From Lactiplantibacillus pentosus (GTDB lineage Bacteria > Bacillota > Bacilli > Lactobacillales > Lactobacillaceae), in assembly GCF_003641185.1 (NCBI RefSeq), contig NZ_CP032757.1:620001-684000 (forward strand): a stretch of 64,000 bases of DNA. The letters run 5' to 3'. Made by a program: the position numbers and the translations under genes. Positions within the stretch are counted from its first letter, which is position 1. Every line of letters begins with the position of its first letter. This document shows, one piece after another, positions 37,661 to 48,640 of this stretch. The notes below the pieces were generated by a model that was not told the DNA's origin, ran no database searches, and saw only the letters and a list, made by a program, of their open reading frames with translations.

Positions 37661-40600
37661 ATGGAAACAATTTCAGGCTATCGGTTCAGATTTGATATTG
37701 AACAGAGCAGCTTCAAGACTGCAATTAAGCAAATGCGGGAACAGTTGCGTTTCTTAAAAAGCGACACGAACGCAAGCTTCAAAGAAATGCGGTCAGCAGG
37801 TAACACTACTGAAGCATACAGTGAGAAAGCTAAGAAGCTTGCTCAGCAATTAAAAGTGGAGAAAGAAATTCTTCAGCAATCAAGAGAGCAGGTCAAGGAA
37901 CTCACTAGTTCTTTTAACCGGCAGGAAGACACACTGAAGAAAGAATCTGAAGCACTTAGCAGCGTAGGCACAAAGCTAAAGTCCGAAAAAGAACGGCTTG
38001 AGCAGGTCAAGGAAAGTCTGGGGACTAATTCGAGCGCCTACAAGAAGCTAAAGAGTAATGTAGAGAGCCTAGAATCAAGTTATAAATCACAAGTGAACGT
38101 TGTTTCAAAGGCCAATTCTAAGTATGAAAATACACGCAAGTATTTAAATCAAGCTACTACTCAGGTAACAAGAACCCGCAAAGAGATTGCGTCACTGACT
38201 GCGCAACAGCAAAGGGCTAATGAGAAGGCTGAACTTTACAAGACGGGCATTACTCAAGTAAAAGCCGCTATCAAGAGAACCAGAGAAGAAACATCTAGCT
38301 ATGTAGACAAGCTCAAATCTGAAGGCAATGTCTATAGTGCTCAAAAAGCCAAGCTTAGCGGTCTGAAAAAAGAGCATACTTTGCTTGATGAACAACTGAC
38401 CAAAGAAAAAAGCTTGCTTAGCAGTCTTAATGCCCGTTACGGCACAAGTTCTGATAAAGCTCAGGAACAGCGTACCCGCATTAATAAGCTCACCACTGCT
38501 TATAACAAGCAGGCAAGTGAAATGCGTAGCTTAAATAGTCGGTACGGTAAAATGTCCACTGGCATGACTAAAGTGCGTGACACGGCTTCTAAGACCGCTT
38601 CTAAGATAAGCTCTACTTTTTCACGTTACCGCAATGCAATTCTGACAGTTACGGCAGCAACTGCTGGGCTGGGGGCTGCAACGGTCAGCGGTACTAAGAA
38701 AGCTTCTGACTTACAAACCACTTATAAGACTGTTACAAACGTTTTAGTTAAAGGTGGTGAAAGTGCCAAGTCAACTGCTAAGCAGGTTGCAAAAATGCAG
38801 TCAGACGCAACAAAATACTCAGTGAAGTACGGTAAATCACAATCATCAATTGCTGAAGCTTATCTTGATCTGGTCAAACGTGGCCATACCGCAAAAGAAG
38901 CTGTAGCAGTTATGAAGTCTGAACTTCAAGCGTCTGTTGCAACGGGTGATAAATTCTCTGATGTCGTTTCAGTATCATCTCAAGTTATTGAGTCTTTTGG
39001 TATGAAGACCAACAATACAGCCAAGATGACGGCTAACACAAAGAAAGTTGTTAACGAATTAGCTTACACGGCTGATATGACCGCCACAGATTTTCATAGC
39101 TTAGGTAAGGGTATGGAGTATGTCGGTTCGATTGCAAAGACAACTGGCGTTAGCTTATCATCAACGTCTGCAATGCTTGGTGTGCTTAGTAATCGGGGCT
39201 TGGAAGCGGACAAGGCCGGAACTGGTGTCCGTAAAGTTTTGACTTCACTTTCAAGCAACGCTTCAGCACTCAAAAAGTATGGTATTCAAGTCAAAAACTC
39301 AAATGGTAACTTAAAGTCAATGAGCAACATTTTCACTCAGATTAACGACAAAACCAAAAATTGGGGCACGGTTAAGAAGAACGCATTCTTCAAAGCTATT
39401 TTTGGCACAACTGGAATGAATGCTGCTTCAATCCTTTCTGAGAATGCTAATCAACTTGGCAACCTAACTAAAAAAATTGGTGCTGCTGGTGAGAAGGGCA
39501 CTTATGTTGCGTCACTGGCCAAAGCTAACATGAAGACTGCTAAGAATGCCTATGCTCAATTTAAGCAGGCAGGGCAAGCGCTGATCACTTTGCTGGGTAA
39601 AAATTTATTGCCAGCACTTTATAAGTCATCAAAAGAGTTAACAAAGACGTTTTACAATACGCAGACAATGGCAGGACTAAAGCAGTTAGGTAAAGCTGTG
39701 GGGAGCTTGGCTAATAAGATTGCTGATCTGTTCGGCTATTTAGCTAAGCATTCATCTGCGTTAGCTGGGATTGTTAACAATCTGGGTACAATCACTGGGC
39801 TGATTGCTAAAGGTGCATGGTCAGTTTTCGCTGGCACACTGAAGACTATCGGTACAATGTTTGGAGTTGTACATAAGAATGGCAAAAATTCTAGCGGTGT
39901 ATTGGAAGACATCAACGGTATTCTAGGGAAAATTGCCAAACATCAAACAGCGCTAAAAGCTGTTGGTGGCGTATTGATTACATATTTTGCCAGCAAGAAA
40001 TTACTAACATTTGCTACTTCATTAAAAAGTAAATGGTCAGGGCTCTTTGACTTGTTCAAGAGTTCAAAATCAAAGGTTGCTGTGACTGCTACTGAAGAAA
40101 CTGCTGCAATTAACACTGAAACGGGTGCTGTGAAGCGCCTTACAGCAGCGTTAAAGGAAAAAGAAACGGTAGGTTCTTCAAGCAGCGTCACCAGTGAAGT
40201 TGAAGATACCGTCAGCACTACTTCTACCAGCGGTGGCAGTAGTTCAACTTGGTCAAAAGCTGAAAAGGAAACGGCCAAGACTGCTAAAAACGTTAAGAAA
40301 GCTGAAACCGCTACTGAAGGTGTAGTTACAAAAACCGGTCGTTGGTCTAAGTTACTCACTGCTTCACGTAGTGTTGTCAGCAAGGTGGGCTCAGTTGCAC
40401 TGAAAGCGGTCAACGTTGTTGCGCTTGCCGCTGAAGGCATTGACCTTGGCAAGAACATCTATACTTCTTTGACCAGCTCAAATACTAAGACCAAAACAAA
40501 GGCCGGTGCTAAGTCTATCGGTACAGTTCTTGGTGGTGGAATTGGTGCAGCTTTAGGTTCTGTCGTTCCCGGCCTTGGTACAACCGCAGGCTTAGCGTTA

Positions 40601-43312
40601 GGTGCTTCAATCGGTAACGCTCTTGGCGGTAGCAAGACTACAAGCAAGCTTATCTCAGCTTCTAAAAAGAGCATAGATAAGCTGAATAAGTACAATAAGA
40701 CTCACACGATCAAGACCGTAGTTAAGGCTGACGGTACTACTGAAACTGTTACCAAGCTCACAAAAGCTGCAAAGAAGGCTAAAGAATTACAAAAGACCTT
40801 CAACTCACTGCCTAAGTCGGTTCAAAGCTCTGTAAAGAAGGCTAACGCTTCTTTCAAAACGATTAACAAGAGCCGTCTGAAGCTCAGTGTCAGCTATGAC
40901 AAGACCAGCTTCAACTCTGCTAAGAAGAGCATTATTTCTAGCGTAAACAGCTTATACAAACAAGTTAAGAGCAGTAGTGCAAAACAGGCTAAGAGCCAAC
41001 TAGCTCAAGCTAAGAAGATGTACAAGAACGGCCTTATCAGTAAAAGTGATCTAGCCAAAACTGAAAAGCTGGTTAAGTCGCACTACAGCAAGACTACTAA
41101 GAGTGCTAAGAGCGCTGCTTCAAGCATTAAGAAAATTACCAAGCAAGAGACTAAGCAGCTTGAGACTGAAACATCAAACCGCAATAAAGCAATCAACAAG
41201 GTTGAAAGTAAGTACAGCGGAAAACGCAGCTCAATGGCCACTGAAGAGAAGAGCAATATCGCAAAAATTAAGCGTGGCCAGACGGTTACTCTTGACGGTA
41301 TTGAGTACAGTGGTCAAAAGGGCATTAACAAGATTCAAAAGGCATACAAAGCAAAGCGTGAGAAGCTATCTAAAGATGAAGGCAAAGAGATTAATAGCAC
41401 CAGTCGTTCATACTCAAAGAAGCGCCAAAGTATTATTTCTGAATACGCTAAAAAGTATGCTGACAAAGAGTCTGACTTAGCCAAGACCATTTCTAAAACA
41501 ATGACCAATAGCAGCAAAGATCAGAAAGCAATCATGTCTAAGCTGAAATCTTCTAAAGGCAAAATTTCAACGCAAATGGCAGATAAGCTGATCAGTGAAT
41601 CATATCGAACAGCCAAAAAGAGCATTAAACAGGCTGAAGATGATTATGATTCTGAAAAGAAGACGGCTTCTAAAAAGCGTGATGACATTATTGCGTTTGC
41701 TAAGAAGACCTATACAGGTAACAGTGATTATGCTGTCAAAATGCGCAAGAAGCTGACTGATGAAGCAAATACTCAGTACAAAAATTCTGTGTCTGCTGCA
41801 AAACAGACCAAAGAAAAAACTGAGTCTCAAATTTCTGCTCAAGAAAAGTCAGTTGTTAAGACGGCCAAGAGTCAATCTAAGGGCGTTACAACGCATATGG
41901 TTAAGCAAGGTAATAACACCATTGAAGCTGCCGGTAAAGGCGCAAGCGGCTCATCAAACATCTTCTCAGGTTTCATCAAATGGCTTAGCAAAATCAAGTG
42001 GCTGACCGGTGTGAGTGGTTCAACTGCCAAGTACAATGCCACCATGACTAAAGTGGGCGGCATGACGTATGCAAAAGGTACTGGTAATGGCACCGTAGGC
42101 AAGACAGGAACGGCACTTGTTGGTGAAGAAGGTACAGAATTAGCCTACAGTCCTACACGGGGCACCATGCGCTTGCTTGGTACTCAGGGGGCTGAAGTAA
42201 CGCAGGTCTACTCTGATGAACATATTCTAAATGCTAAAGACAGTGCCAAAGTTTTAAATGGTGGTTATGGTGAAGGCAAGGTATTGCCGGGCTTTGCAAG
42301 CGGTACTGACACGTTGTCTAGCTTTGTAAAGTCACTCACTAAAAATGCAAGCAAGATATACAAGAGCCTAAGTAAGACAGTAAAATCTGCAATCAGTCAC
42401 CCTATCAAAACAGTTGAGAAAATGCTGAGCGGCATGACTAGCATTAAAGTCCCTAATAAGGGCTGGGTGAAGTCAAGCACTTGGAATAAGGCATACAACA
42501 ACGTTGGTAAGTCAGTCATCAAAAATGCTGAAAAGATCTTCAAGAAACTTGCTTCAGCAATTAATGGTGGTAGCAGCGGCAACGCTAATAACCCTACTGG
42601 CTCAGGGGTAACACGTTGGAAGCCGGTTATCAAAAAAGTTGCTGCAAATATGAATGTTGATCTAACTTCTAGCGGTATGTCAGCCGTACTGAGCCGAATT
42701 AAACAAGAGTCAAACGGTAGTGCCACTGTAGAAAATGACTGGGATTCTAACGCAAAAGCGGGAACTCCTTCAATTGGTCTGCTTCAATATATTCAGCCTA
42801 CTTTCAAATCATGGTTGCCTACAAAAGCGGGGCATAAATACCCGAATAACATCAGACATGGTGCTTCTCAGATTGCCGCAATGTTTAATGATTCAAGCTG
42901 GTTATCTGATATTAGCGTATCTGGTGGGTGGGGGCCAACTGGCCACAAACGCTATGCTAACGGGGGTTTCAGCAATACTGAGAAACTTGCTCACATTTCT
43001 GAAGGCAACCAATTGGAAGCCATTATTCCTATGAGTTCTCAAAAGGGTAGCCGTGGTTATGAGTTGCTTGGTCAAGTTGCCACAATGTTTGCTTCACGTG
43101 ATAAGAATAAGTTGAGCGCAGCTAGTGGTACATCATCAACTTCAAGTGCTAGTGATTCTACCATTACAGCATTGCTTCAAAAAGTGGTAGATGGCCTTGA
43201 TAATCTGTACACTGCGCAATATGATACAGCGCTGACTAAGAACGACATTTACAAGATTAACAAGAGTGTATCTAAGAAACAGACTAGGATTAAAAACTTT
43301 GCAACAGACTAG
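37661..43312 (+). CDS. tape measure protein with lytic transglycosylase domain
   Basis: A 1883-residue protein that sets tail length and reaches the host wall first. Order: long coiled coil (1 to about 310), TP901-type tape-measure core (about 340-560), hydrophobic/Gly-rich segments (about 690-800 and 945-985), Ser/Lys-rich coiled repeats (about 1000-1440), and an SLT-type domain about 1650-1770 with the catalytic-type Glu in RIKQESNGS (near 1682) and SIGLLQYIQPTF. GGAAGGGGG lies upstream. At about 0.15 nm per residue, the tail would be near 280 nm (estimate). Confidence 0.92.
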   Translation: METISGYRFRFDIEQSSFKTAIKQMREQLRFLKSDTNASFKEMRSAGNTTEAYSEKAKKLAQQLKVEKEILQQSREQVKELTSSFNRQEDTLKKESEALSSVGTKLKSEKERLEQVKESLGTNSSAYKKLKSNVESLESSYKSQVNVVSKANSKYENTRKYLNQATTQVTRTRKEIASLTAQQQRANEKAELYKTGITQVKAAIKRTREETSSYVDKLKSEGNVYSAQKAKLSGLKKEHTLLDEQLTKEKSLLSSLNARYGTSSDKAQEQRTRINKLTTAYNKQASEMRSLNSRYGKMSTGMTKVRDTASKTASKISSTFSRYRNAILTVTAATAGLGAATVSGTKKASDLQTTYKTVTNVLVKGGESAKSTAKQVAKMQSDATKYSVKYGKSQSSIAEAYLDLVKRGHTAKEAVAVMKSELQASVATGDKFSDVVSVSSQVIESFGMKTNNTAKMTANTKKVVNELAYTADMTATDFHSLGKGMEYVGSIAKTTGVSLSSTSAMLGVLSNRGLEADKAGTGVRKVLTSLSSNASALKKYGIQVKNSNGNLKSMSNIFTQINDKTKNWGTVKKNAFFKAIFGTTGMNAASILSENANQLGNLTKKIGAAGEKGTYVASLAKANMKTAKNAYAQFKQAGQALITLLGKNLLPALYKSSKELTKTFYNTQTMAGLKQLGKAVGSLANKIADLFGYLAKHSSALAGIVNNLGTITGLIAKGAWSVFAGTLKTIGTMFGVVHKNGKNSSGVLEDINGILGKIAKHQTALKAVGGVLITYFASKKLLTFATSLKSKWSGLFDLFKSSKSKVAVTATEETAAINTETGAVKRLTAALKEKETVGSSSSVTSEVEDTVSTTSTSGGSSSTWSKAEKETAKTAKNVKKAETATEGVVTKTGRWSKLLTASRSVVSKVGSVALKAVNVVALAAEGIDLGKNIYTSLTSSNTKTKTKAGAKSIGTVLGGGIGAALGSVVPGLGTTAGLALGASIGNALGGSKTTSKLISASKKSIDKLNKYNKTHTIKTVVKADGTTETVTKLTKAAKKAKELQKTFNSLPKSVQSSVKKANASFKTINKSRLKLSVSYDKTSFNSAKKSIISSVNSLYKQVKSSSAKQAKSQLAQAKKMYKNGLISKSDLAKTEKLVKSHYSKTTKSAKSAASSIKKITKQETKQLETETSNRNKAINKVESKYSGKRSSMATEEKSNIAKIKRGQTVTLDGIEYSGQKGINKIQKAYKAKREKLSKDEGKEINSTSRSYSKKRQSIISEYAKKYADKESDLAKTISKTMTNSSKDQKAIMSKLKSSKGKISTQMADKLISESYRTAKKSIKQAEDDYDSEKKTASKKRDDIIAFAKKTYTGNSDYAVKMRKKLTDEANTQYKNSVSAAKQTKEKTESQISAQEKSVVKTAKSQSKGVTTHMVKQGNNTIEAAGKGASGSSNIFSGFIKWLSKIKWLTGVSGSTAKYNATMTKVGGMTYAKGTGNGTVGKTGTALVGEEGTELAYSPTRGTMRLLGTQGAEVTQVYSDEHILNAKDSAKVLNGGYGEGKVLPGFASGTDTLSSFVKSLTKNASKIYKSLSKTVKSAISHPIKTVEKMLSGMTSIKVPNKGWVKSSTWNKAYNNVGKSVIKNAEKIFKKLASAINGGSSGNANNPTGSGVTRWKPVIKKVAANMNVDLTSSGMSAVLSRIKQESNGSATVENDWDSNAKAGTPSIGLLQYIQPTFKSWLPTKAGHKYPNNIRHGASQIAAMFNDSSWLSDISVSGGWGPTGHKRYANGGFSNTEKLAHISEGNQLEAIIPMSSQKGSRGYELLGQVATMFASRDKNKLSAASGTSSTSSASDSTITALLQKVVDGLDNLYTAQYDTALTKNDIYKINKSVSKKQTRIKNFATD

Positions 43313-43324
43313 GAGGGGTGATCT

Positions 43325-46177
43325 TTGGAATTAACAAGCAGTGATTTTCAGTCTAATAACATTTTGAGTATTGGTACTTTGACCAATTATGATATGGGTT
43401 TCTTGGTAAATAAATTCACCAGAAACTTAACGCCTGACATCACTGAAAATACGCAGACAATTCCCGGCCGTGTGGGACTGGGTTACATGTCTAATTCGTA
43501 TGGTGGGCTTCAGCTCACGGCTGAGTGCACTGTTATTGCAGACAAATCTGATGACGTATATCAGATTATGCGTGATATTAGTGAAGGTCTTTGGAGTGAT
43601 AAAGCTGATGAAGAAGAGCAGCCTATTACTTGGTCAGGTGACAACAATGATGGGATTATTGTTTATTTTGGCCATGTTACTGATGTATCTACACCGTCAT
43701 GGACTGATGAAGCAAGCTATTATATGGCAACTTTCACAATTACTTTTAAATGTAGTGACCCACATGGCTTTGGTGCACAGCACTGGGTTTATCCACGTTA
43801 CTACACTTCAGGTAAGCTTTTACAGCTAAGTGATGACGCTTTGGATATTAAAACGGTTGCTTCAAGCAATTATCTTGAAGACACTGTGAATGAAGTCGGT
43901 GATGACACTGATACTCAGCGTGACTACGGCAGTGATGACTATGCTGAAGGTGTTGCGGTAGAAAGCGCTAGTGTTGCTGATGACTTCATCACAGACGCTC
44001 AGGGCAGTGACGTGCAGCTTCAGTTTGACTACATCATAGACGCACCGTCTACTACAGCAGTTACATCTAGTGACGCTACAGGTGACGCAACTGCTACAAC
44101 TTCAGTAGGCTCAACCAGTGAAGTTTATGCCACATTTACGGTGACGTACTCAGACGGCACTACACAAGACGTTACGGCAACAATTGCAATTGATAGCCCT
44201 GACGGTACAAGTACCTATTCAGGGACGGCAACAGGGACAGCAACGCTCTCAAGCACGCTGTCAATTGCCAGCGTTTCTGATTGTTCTTTGTACATTAACC
44301 TATTTGCTGAACGTGTCACCCTGAGTGGCCTTCAGTTGATGATTCAGGCTCAACCTGCGGCTACACACTTCAATTGTTCATGGAACAGTGACGCAGACAG
44401 CGTGTCTAACACGTTCAATATTCAGTTAGCTGAGTATGATAGTAGCGGGGCACTTGTTGCCACTAATACTGTTGCAACGGTTACGCCTGACGCTGATGAC
44501 ACTGATGAATATGGAAATTATGAAGGCACGGTTGATACAGATTTTTCTTGGCCGTCTTTGAATAGTGCCACCGAAAGCCTGTATTTGTATCTATCTCAAG
44601 GGAACACGGACACTATCGCCATTGACAGCTTCAAGTTCTATGTCACGAACTCAGACGCTACGATCACAACCCTATTTGATGACTCAGACACGGCTTACTA
44701 CACTCAATTTATCTTGACTGACAGTACAACTTTCAGCGTTACGCCAGACGGGAATGCAACCACTGAGCCTGTATTCACCGTAGTACCAACTGAAAGCATT
44801 AACCGTGCGGGAATTGTTTATGATGACGCATATAATAGCAAGCAATCATACAGCTACGTTGGTGAAGATGTTGATACTGAAACAGGCACTGAAGCAGCAA
44901 CAGGTGATACGTTAATTCTTCATGACCCTATGGATACCAGAAACAAGTGGAGCACCTTAACTAGTACATCATTTGAACTGGAGAACAGTTCAGTTGATGG
45001 CAAGATGGCCACGCTGTCAACTAGTGGGTTCCGTGTGGCGACACATACGGTAAAGGTATACAACTCAAGCGGTTCATATACTAATAAGAAGGTTGCTAAT
45101 TTTGGGACAGCTAAGAACCACTCTTATACGGCTTTTTACGGGCCGGTTGTCATGCGAACTCTTTCAACTGCGCCTACTGATTGGCAAGTTGATGTGCGTA
45201 TGTCAATGCACGTTAAGCAGTCTTATGCTAAAGGCAAAATTGAGTTTTACTTATTAGATGAAGACGGCGCACGCCGTGGCAAGATTATGCTGAAAGATAA
45301 TACTGATAGCGGCAAGGTAATGGCGCAACTTCAAATTGGTACACACTCTGCTCACACTCATCTTTATGAAGGCTATGGAACGACTTCCAAGGGGAAGACT
45401 AGCACAAAAACAATCAAGTATTATGACAGCTCAACGACTAAGAAAACAGTGAAGAGCAAAGTGCGCTATAGTGCTTCTAAAATCAAGTCATACAAGGCTA
45501 CGTTGAAAAAGCTTGAGAAAAAGAAGAAGTTGACTACAGCTCAAAAGAAACAGCTTAAAAAGTTGAAGACACTGGCTGCAGCAAATTGGTACTATACAAC
45601 CACTAGCAGCAAGAGCGTTGCTCAGGCTAAAACCGTGACAACGCCTGCAAATACTAGTACATCATCATTTAGTGATTTTTATGGCCTGTTCAGGATCAGA
45701 AAAGTGGGTAACAAGTACACCTACAAAATAGAAGAGCTTGATAGTAGCACGCACAAAGCCAAGAAGAACGGATTTTCAACGAGCGGTAGTAAGACACTTT
45801 CATCTAGCTACGCTTTCTCTTTGGCAAAAATTGCAATGCACACGGCTAAGATGAACATTAAAGGCTTAGATACCTATGACAGCACTTCTAAGGGCAACGC
45901 CGTTTATTACAAAAATGACGTGATGTCTGGGTATGATTTGAAGGTTTATCAGGCCGTTGACACTGAAGATGTAACACCAATTGCTGACAGTGACAACACG
46001 CTTAAATTTGATTTTCAAGAGCACAAAATCTATAAAGATGACGCTGAATATATGGACAAGCTGTCTATTGGTAGCTCTTGGCCAAGTCTTCAAGGCGGTG
46101 AAGAGACTGAGATTGCTATTTCACCAACGATTGCTACAGCAGACTGGGCTATGACATATAGACCAACGTACAAGTAA
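43325..46177 (+). CDS. distal tail protein (evolved Dit with inserted carbohydrate-binding-like modules)
   Basis: A 950-residue protein starting at TTG 43325 behind AGGAGGGG. Residues 1 to about 160 match Dit N-terminal folds (IGTLTNYDMGFLVNKFTRNL). A standard Dit is about 250-300 residues, so this is a much enlarged 'evolved' form. The middle is rich in Asp/Thr beta-sandwich-like sequence (about 200-560), then a jelly-roll-like part with a basic linker (KLEKKKKLTTAQKKQLKKLK, near 740). Likely the hub that carries host-sugar binding. Confidence 0.8.
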   Translation: MELTSSDFQSNNILSIGTLTNYDMGFLVNKFTRNLTPDITENTQTIPGRVGLGYMSNSYGGLQLTAECTVIADKSDDVYQIMRDISEGLWSDKADEEEQPITWSGDNNDGIIVYFGHVTDVSTPSWTDEASYYMATFTITFKCSDPHGFGAQHWVYPRYYTSGKLLQLSDDALDIKTVASSNYLEDTVNEVGDDTDTQRDYGSDDYAEGVAVESASVADDFITDAQGSDVQLQFDYIIDAPSTTAVTSSDATGDATATTSVGSTSEVYATFTVTYSDGTTQDVTATIAIDSPDGTSTYSGTATGTATLSSTLSIASVSDCSLYINLFAERVTLSGLQLMIQAQPAATHFNCSWNSDADSVSNTFNIQLAEYDSSGALVATNTVATVTPDADDTDEYGNYEGTVDTDFSWPSLNSATESLYLYLSQGNTDTIAIDSFKFYVTNSDATITTLFDDSDTAYYTQFILTDSTTFSVTPDGNATTEPVFTVVPTESINRAGIVYDDAYNSKQSYSYVGEDVDTETGTEAATGDTLILHDPMDTRNKWSTLTSTSFELENSSVDGKMATLSTSGFRVATHTVKVYNSSGSYTNKKVANFGTAKNHSYTAFYGPVVMRTLSTAPTDWQVDVRMSMHVKQSYAKGKIEFYLLDEDGARRGKIMLKDNTDSGKVMAQLQIGTHSAHTHLYEGYGTTSKGKTSTKTIKYYDSSTTKKTVKSKVRYSASKIKSYKATLKKLEKKKKLTTAQKKQLKKLKTLAAANWYYTTTSSKSVAQAKTVTTPANTSTSSFSDFYGLFRIRKVGNKYTYKIEELDSSTHKAKKNGFSTSGSKTLSSSYAFSLAKIAMHTAKMNIKGLDTYDSTSKGNAVYYKNDVMSGYDLKVYQAVDTEDVTPIADSDNTLKFDFQEHKIYKDDAEYMDKLSIGSSWPSLQGGEETEIAISPTIATADWAMTYRPTYK

Positions 46178-46188
46178 GGAGATTTGAG

Positions 46189-48621
46189 ATGTATTATGTT
46201 TTCAATAACGCTTTAGATAAGATCATCTCAACCGCAACACCGGTGGGTGGCCATAGTCAGAGTGATTGGTTCGTGAACGATGAAATTCATACAGAGATTG
46301 CGTCTGAAGACTCCACCAGTGATGATGACACGTCTGTTAGTGAGATTCTGAACGGTAACTCTAAAGAATGGAATAGCTATGTAACTATGGACGTGCCACG
46401 GCCGTCTTCGCTTTATCCAATTATGGAAACGGGTGTACATCTAGTTCACCGAAACGCTGACGGGTATCTTCACTGTTACCGTGTTTCTGAAGTGGAAGTT
46501 GACCGCTCAACTGGTCTAAAAAGCATTACTGCATATGACTTGTTACTCTGGAATTTAAAGCACCTTGTCCCTGACTCAAAGACAATGGTGAACCCTACTT
46601 CTCAGGACGTTATGGAGTACCTGCTGGGAGACTCAGACTTCATCATCAATTCTGATGAGTACACTGGTGAGAGTGAAGACGACAGCGGGCGTGCCAGTTA
46701 TACAATTGACGGCACATCTACAGCAAACTCATTACTGCAAACCGCCTTACAAGACTTTGATTTAGAAATTCGTTCTTATGTTGAAGTGAGTCAGGGTAAA
46801 GTGATCAATAAATATGTAGATATTGTTAGTGAGTTAGGCGATCAGAGCACAGGCAAACGGGTAGAATACCGCTTCAACGCTGAGAATATTCAGCGTGAAA
46901 CAATTGATACTAGCTTAATCACTGCACTCAAGCCGCTTGGTGGTTCGGACGGTACAACGACAATTGCAGACGCAAATAGCGGTAGTGAGTGGATTTTTGA
47001 CGCAACAGCAAATGATGAATATAACGCAGGCAATGCTAATTATCTTGAAGGCGTTACTTCAAACACCAGTATTAACACAGCAGCGGGGTTATTGACGTGG
47101 GGGAAGAAAGTGCTGGCTTACTACAATCACCCACGATCAAATTACACTGTGACTATTTCACCTGATTTTATTGCTGCGATTGGTGACAGTGTGCGGGTGG
47201 TTGATCTTGAAGATGACCCACAACAAGCACTTTCTTCACGGGTAATTCAGCAAGTTGAATCTGAAGCAACTCCTACAAGCAACTCAGTTGTTTTGGGTGA
47301 ATTTACAACATTAGCGCTGATCACACCAAGCTTGATTAATTCATTAGAAAATAAGCTGAATACCAGCATTTCTGATTTGATTCAGGACGCTCTGAGTGAC
47401 AACACGGCTTTAGTGGCCACGATTTTACAGCCTGACGGTGCTGACTGGTCTTCTTCAGAATCAACTAAGCGGTTTATTGGCCATGTAGAAATTTATGGCA
47501 CTGACGTTACCAGCTACTGTGAAGCGCCAGCTTTTGTATGGAATGTGTACAACAGCTCAGGCAGTGCTGATACGGACTTTTATACGACTCACCGCAATGA
47601 TGGCTACTTGCTGGAATTGTCAAAAGATGAATTGAGTAGCGGTTCGTTGACGCTCAGCATTGATACTGACTACATCAGTGATACCAACGTGCTAGAAATG
47701 AATGAAGACAACGGTTCAAACTTATTCAAGTACAGCTTGAGTGACGGCTCAGATGATTCATACACTGGGAGTGTCAAGGCGTTTCAGTATGTACAACCTA
47801 TTACTTCAGGAACGTATGAAGGCTACTACATTGCGTCAAGGGCATATAAGGACAGCCCTAGTACAACGGTATCTTTGTCAGTTACTCATGATTATGCAGT
47901 TGAATTTTTGCTATTGGATAGCAGTGGCACTTATCAATCATCAATGGTTATTGACGGTAGCCGCCACGGTGCTGATTTTGGCATTCAAGTAGTTGATGAT
48001 TTACCCTACATCTGGACGCAAGTATATGATGACTCCAACTACTATATCAGCCGTGTTAAATATCAAGTGAACACTATTGTAGCCGTGGACAAGCTAACTA
48101 CTTATTACAAGAGCACCCGCCACATTACTTGCAATTATGACGCAACAAATAACATGGTTGGTATTCGTCTCACGTATCTTGGTCAGCTTTCAGTGATTGA
48201 CGCAGATGAATTGATGAATGGCAGCACTGAACTTAAATACTCTATCTTAGTTACCGACTTTGGCTATTCACTCACTGATCAGACCTTTCAATCTTTCACG
48301 GTATATGGTGACTATGTTCTCTGGGATTCAGGAAAGGTTGACATGTCAGACAAGAGAATGCTTTATTGTGCAAATCTTGTAACTAATTCGTTAGTGTTCA
48401 GCTATGAGTGGGAGCTGGTAGACATTGCCGCTAGTAATGATGTTTATGAACCGGAAACTGTGTACTATGACGGTACTAATTTGTATGCTGGCTTTAACGT
48501 TAAAAATAGCACTACATCAACTGATAAAGTGGAATATTTGCAGCAATACCCACTAGCTTTGAGAGCTGATAGCAGTGTTTCATTTAGTGATGATGACGAC
48601 TCTGAAGATGAGACAGAATAA
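46189..48621 (+). CDS. tail-associated (Tal/endopeptidase-tail-like) protein
   Basis: An 810-residue protein just after Dit. The N-terminal 380 residues fit the gp27-like Tal hub (MYYVFNNALDKIISTATPVG ... GVHLVHRNADGYLHCYRVSE ... LDIATYDLL-type segment). The C-terminal half is beta-rich with an acidic tail (DDDDSEDETE). TAAGGAGATTTGAG precedes the ATG. It would close the tail tip; no peptidase motif is evident. Confidence 0.8.
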   Translation: MYYVFNNALDKIISTATPVGGHSQSDWFVNDEIHTEIASEDSTSDDDTSVSEILNGNSKEWNSYVTMDVPRPSSLYPIMETGVHLVHRNADGYLHCYRVSEVEVDRSTGLKSITAYDLLLWNLKHLVPDSKTMVNPTSQDVMEYLLGDSDFIINSDEYTGESEDDSGRASYTIDGTSTANSLLQTALQDFDLEIRSYVEVSQGKVINKYVDIVSELGDQSTGKRVEYRFNAENIQRETIDTSLITALKPLGGSDGTTTIADANSGSEWIFDATANDEYNAGNANYLEGVTSNTSINTAAGLLTWGKKVLAYYNHPRSNYTVTISPDFIAAIGDSVRVVDLEDDPQQALSSRVIQQVESEATPTSNSVVLGEFTTLALITPSLINSLENKLNTSISDLIQDALSDNTALVATILQPDGADWSSSESTKRFIGHVEIYGTDVTSYCEAPAFVWNVYNSSGSADTDFYTTHRNDGYLLELSKDELSSGSLTLSIDTDYISDTNVLEMNEDNGSNLFKYSLSDGSDDSYTGSVKAFQYVQPITSGTYEGYYIASRAYKDSPSTTVSLSVTHDYAVEFLLLDSSGTYQSSMVIDGSRHGADFGIQVVDDLPYIWTQVYDDSNYYISRVKYQVNTIVAVDKLTTYYKSTRHITCNYDATNNMVGIRLTYLGQLSVIDADELMNGSTELKYSILVTDFGYSLTDQTFQSFTVYGDYVLWDSGKVDMSDKRMLYCANLVTNSLVFSYEWELVDIAASNDVYEPETVYYDGTNLYAGFNVKNSTTSTDKVEYLQQYPLALRADSSVSFSDDDDSEDETE

Positions 48622-48640
48622 ACGAAAGGAGGTGAAATAA

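Noticed and set aside
40459..40695. Minus-strand frames within the tape measure gene
   Set aside because: Shadow frames of a repetitive coding sequence; Ala/Pro/Val-rich with no start signals.
45406..45570. Lys-rich stretch in the Dit protein as a separate gene or frameshift
   Set aside because: The frame is continuous on both sides; it is a basic linker in one protein.
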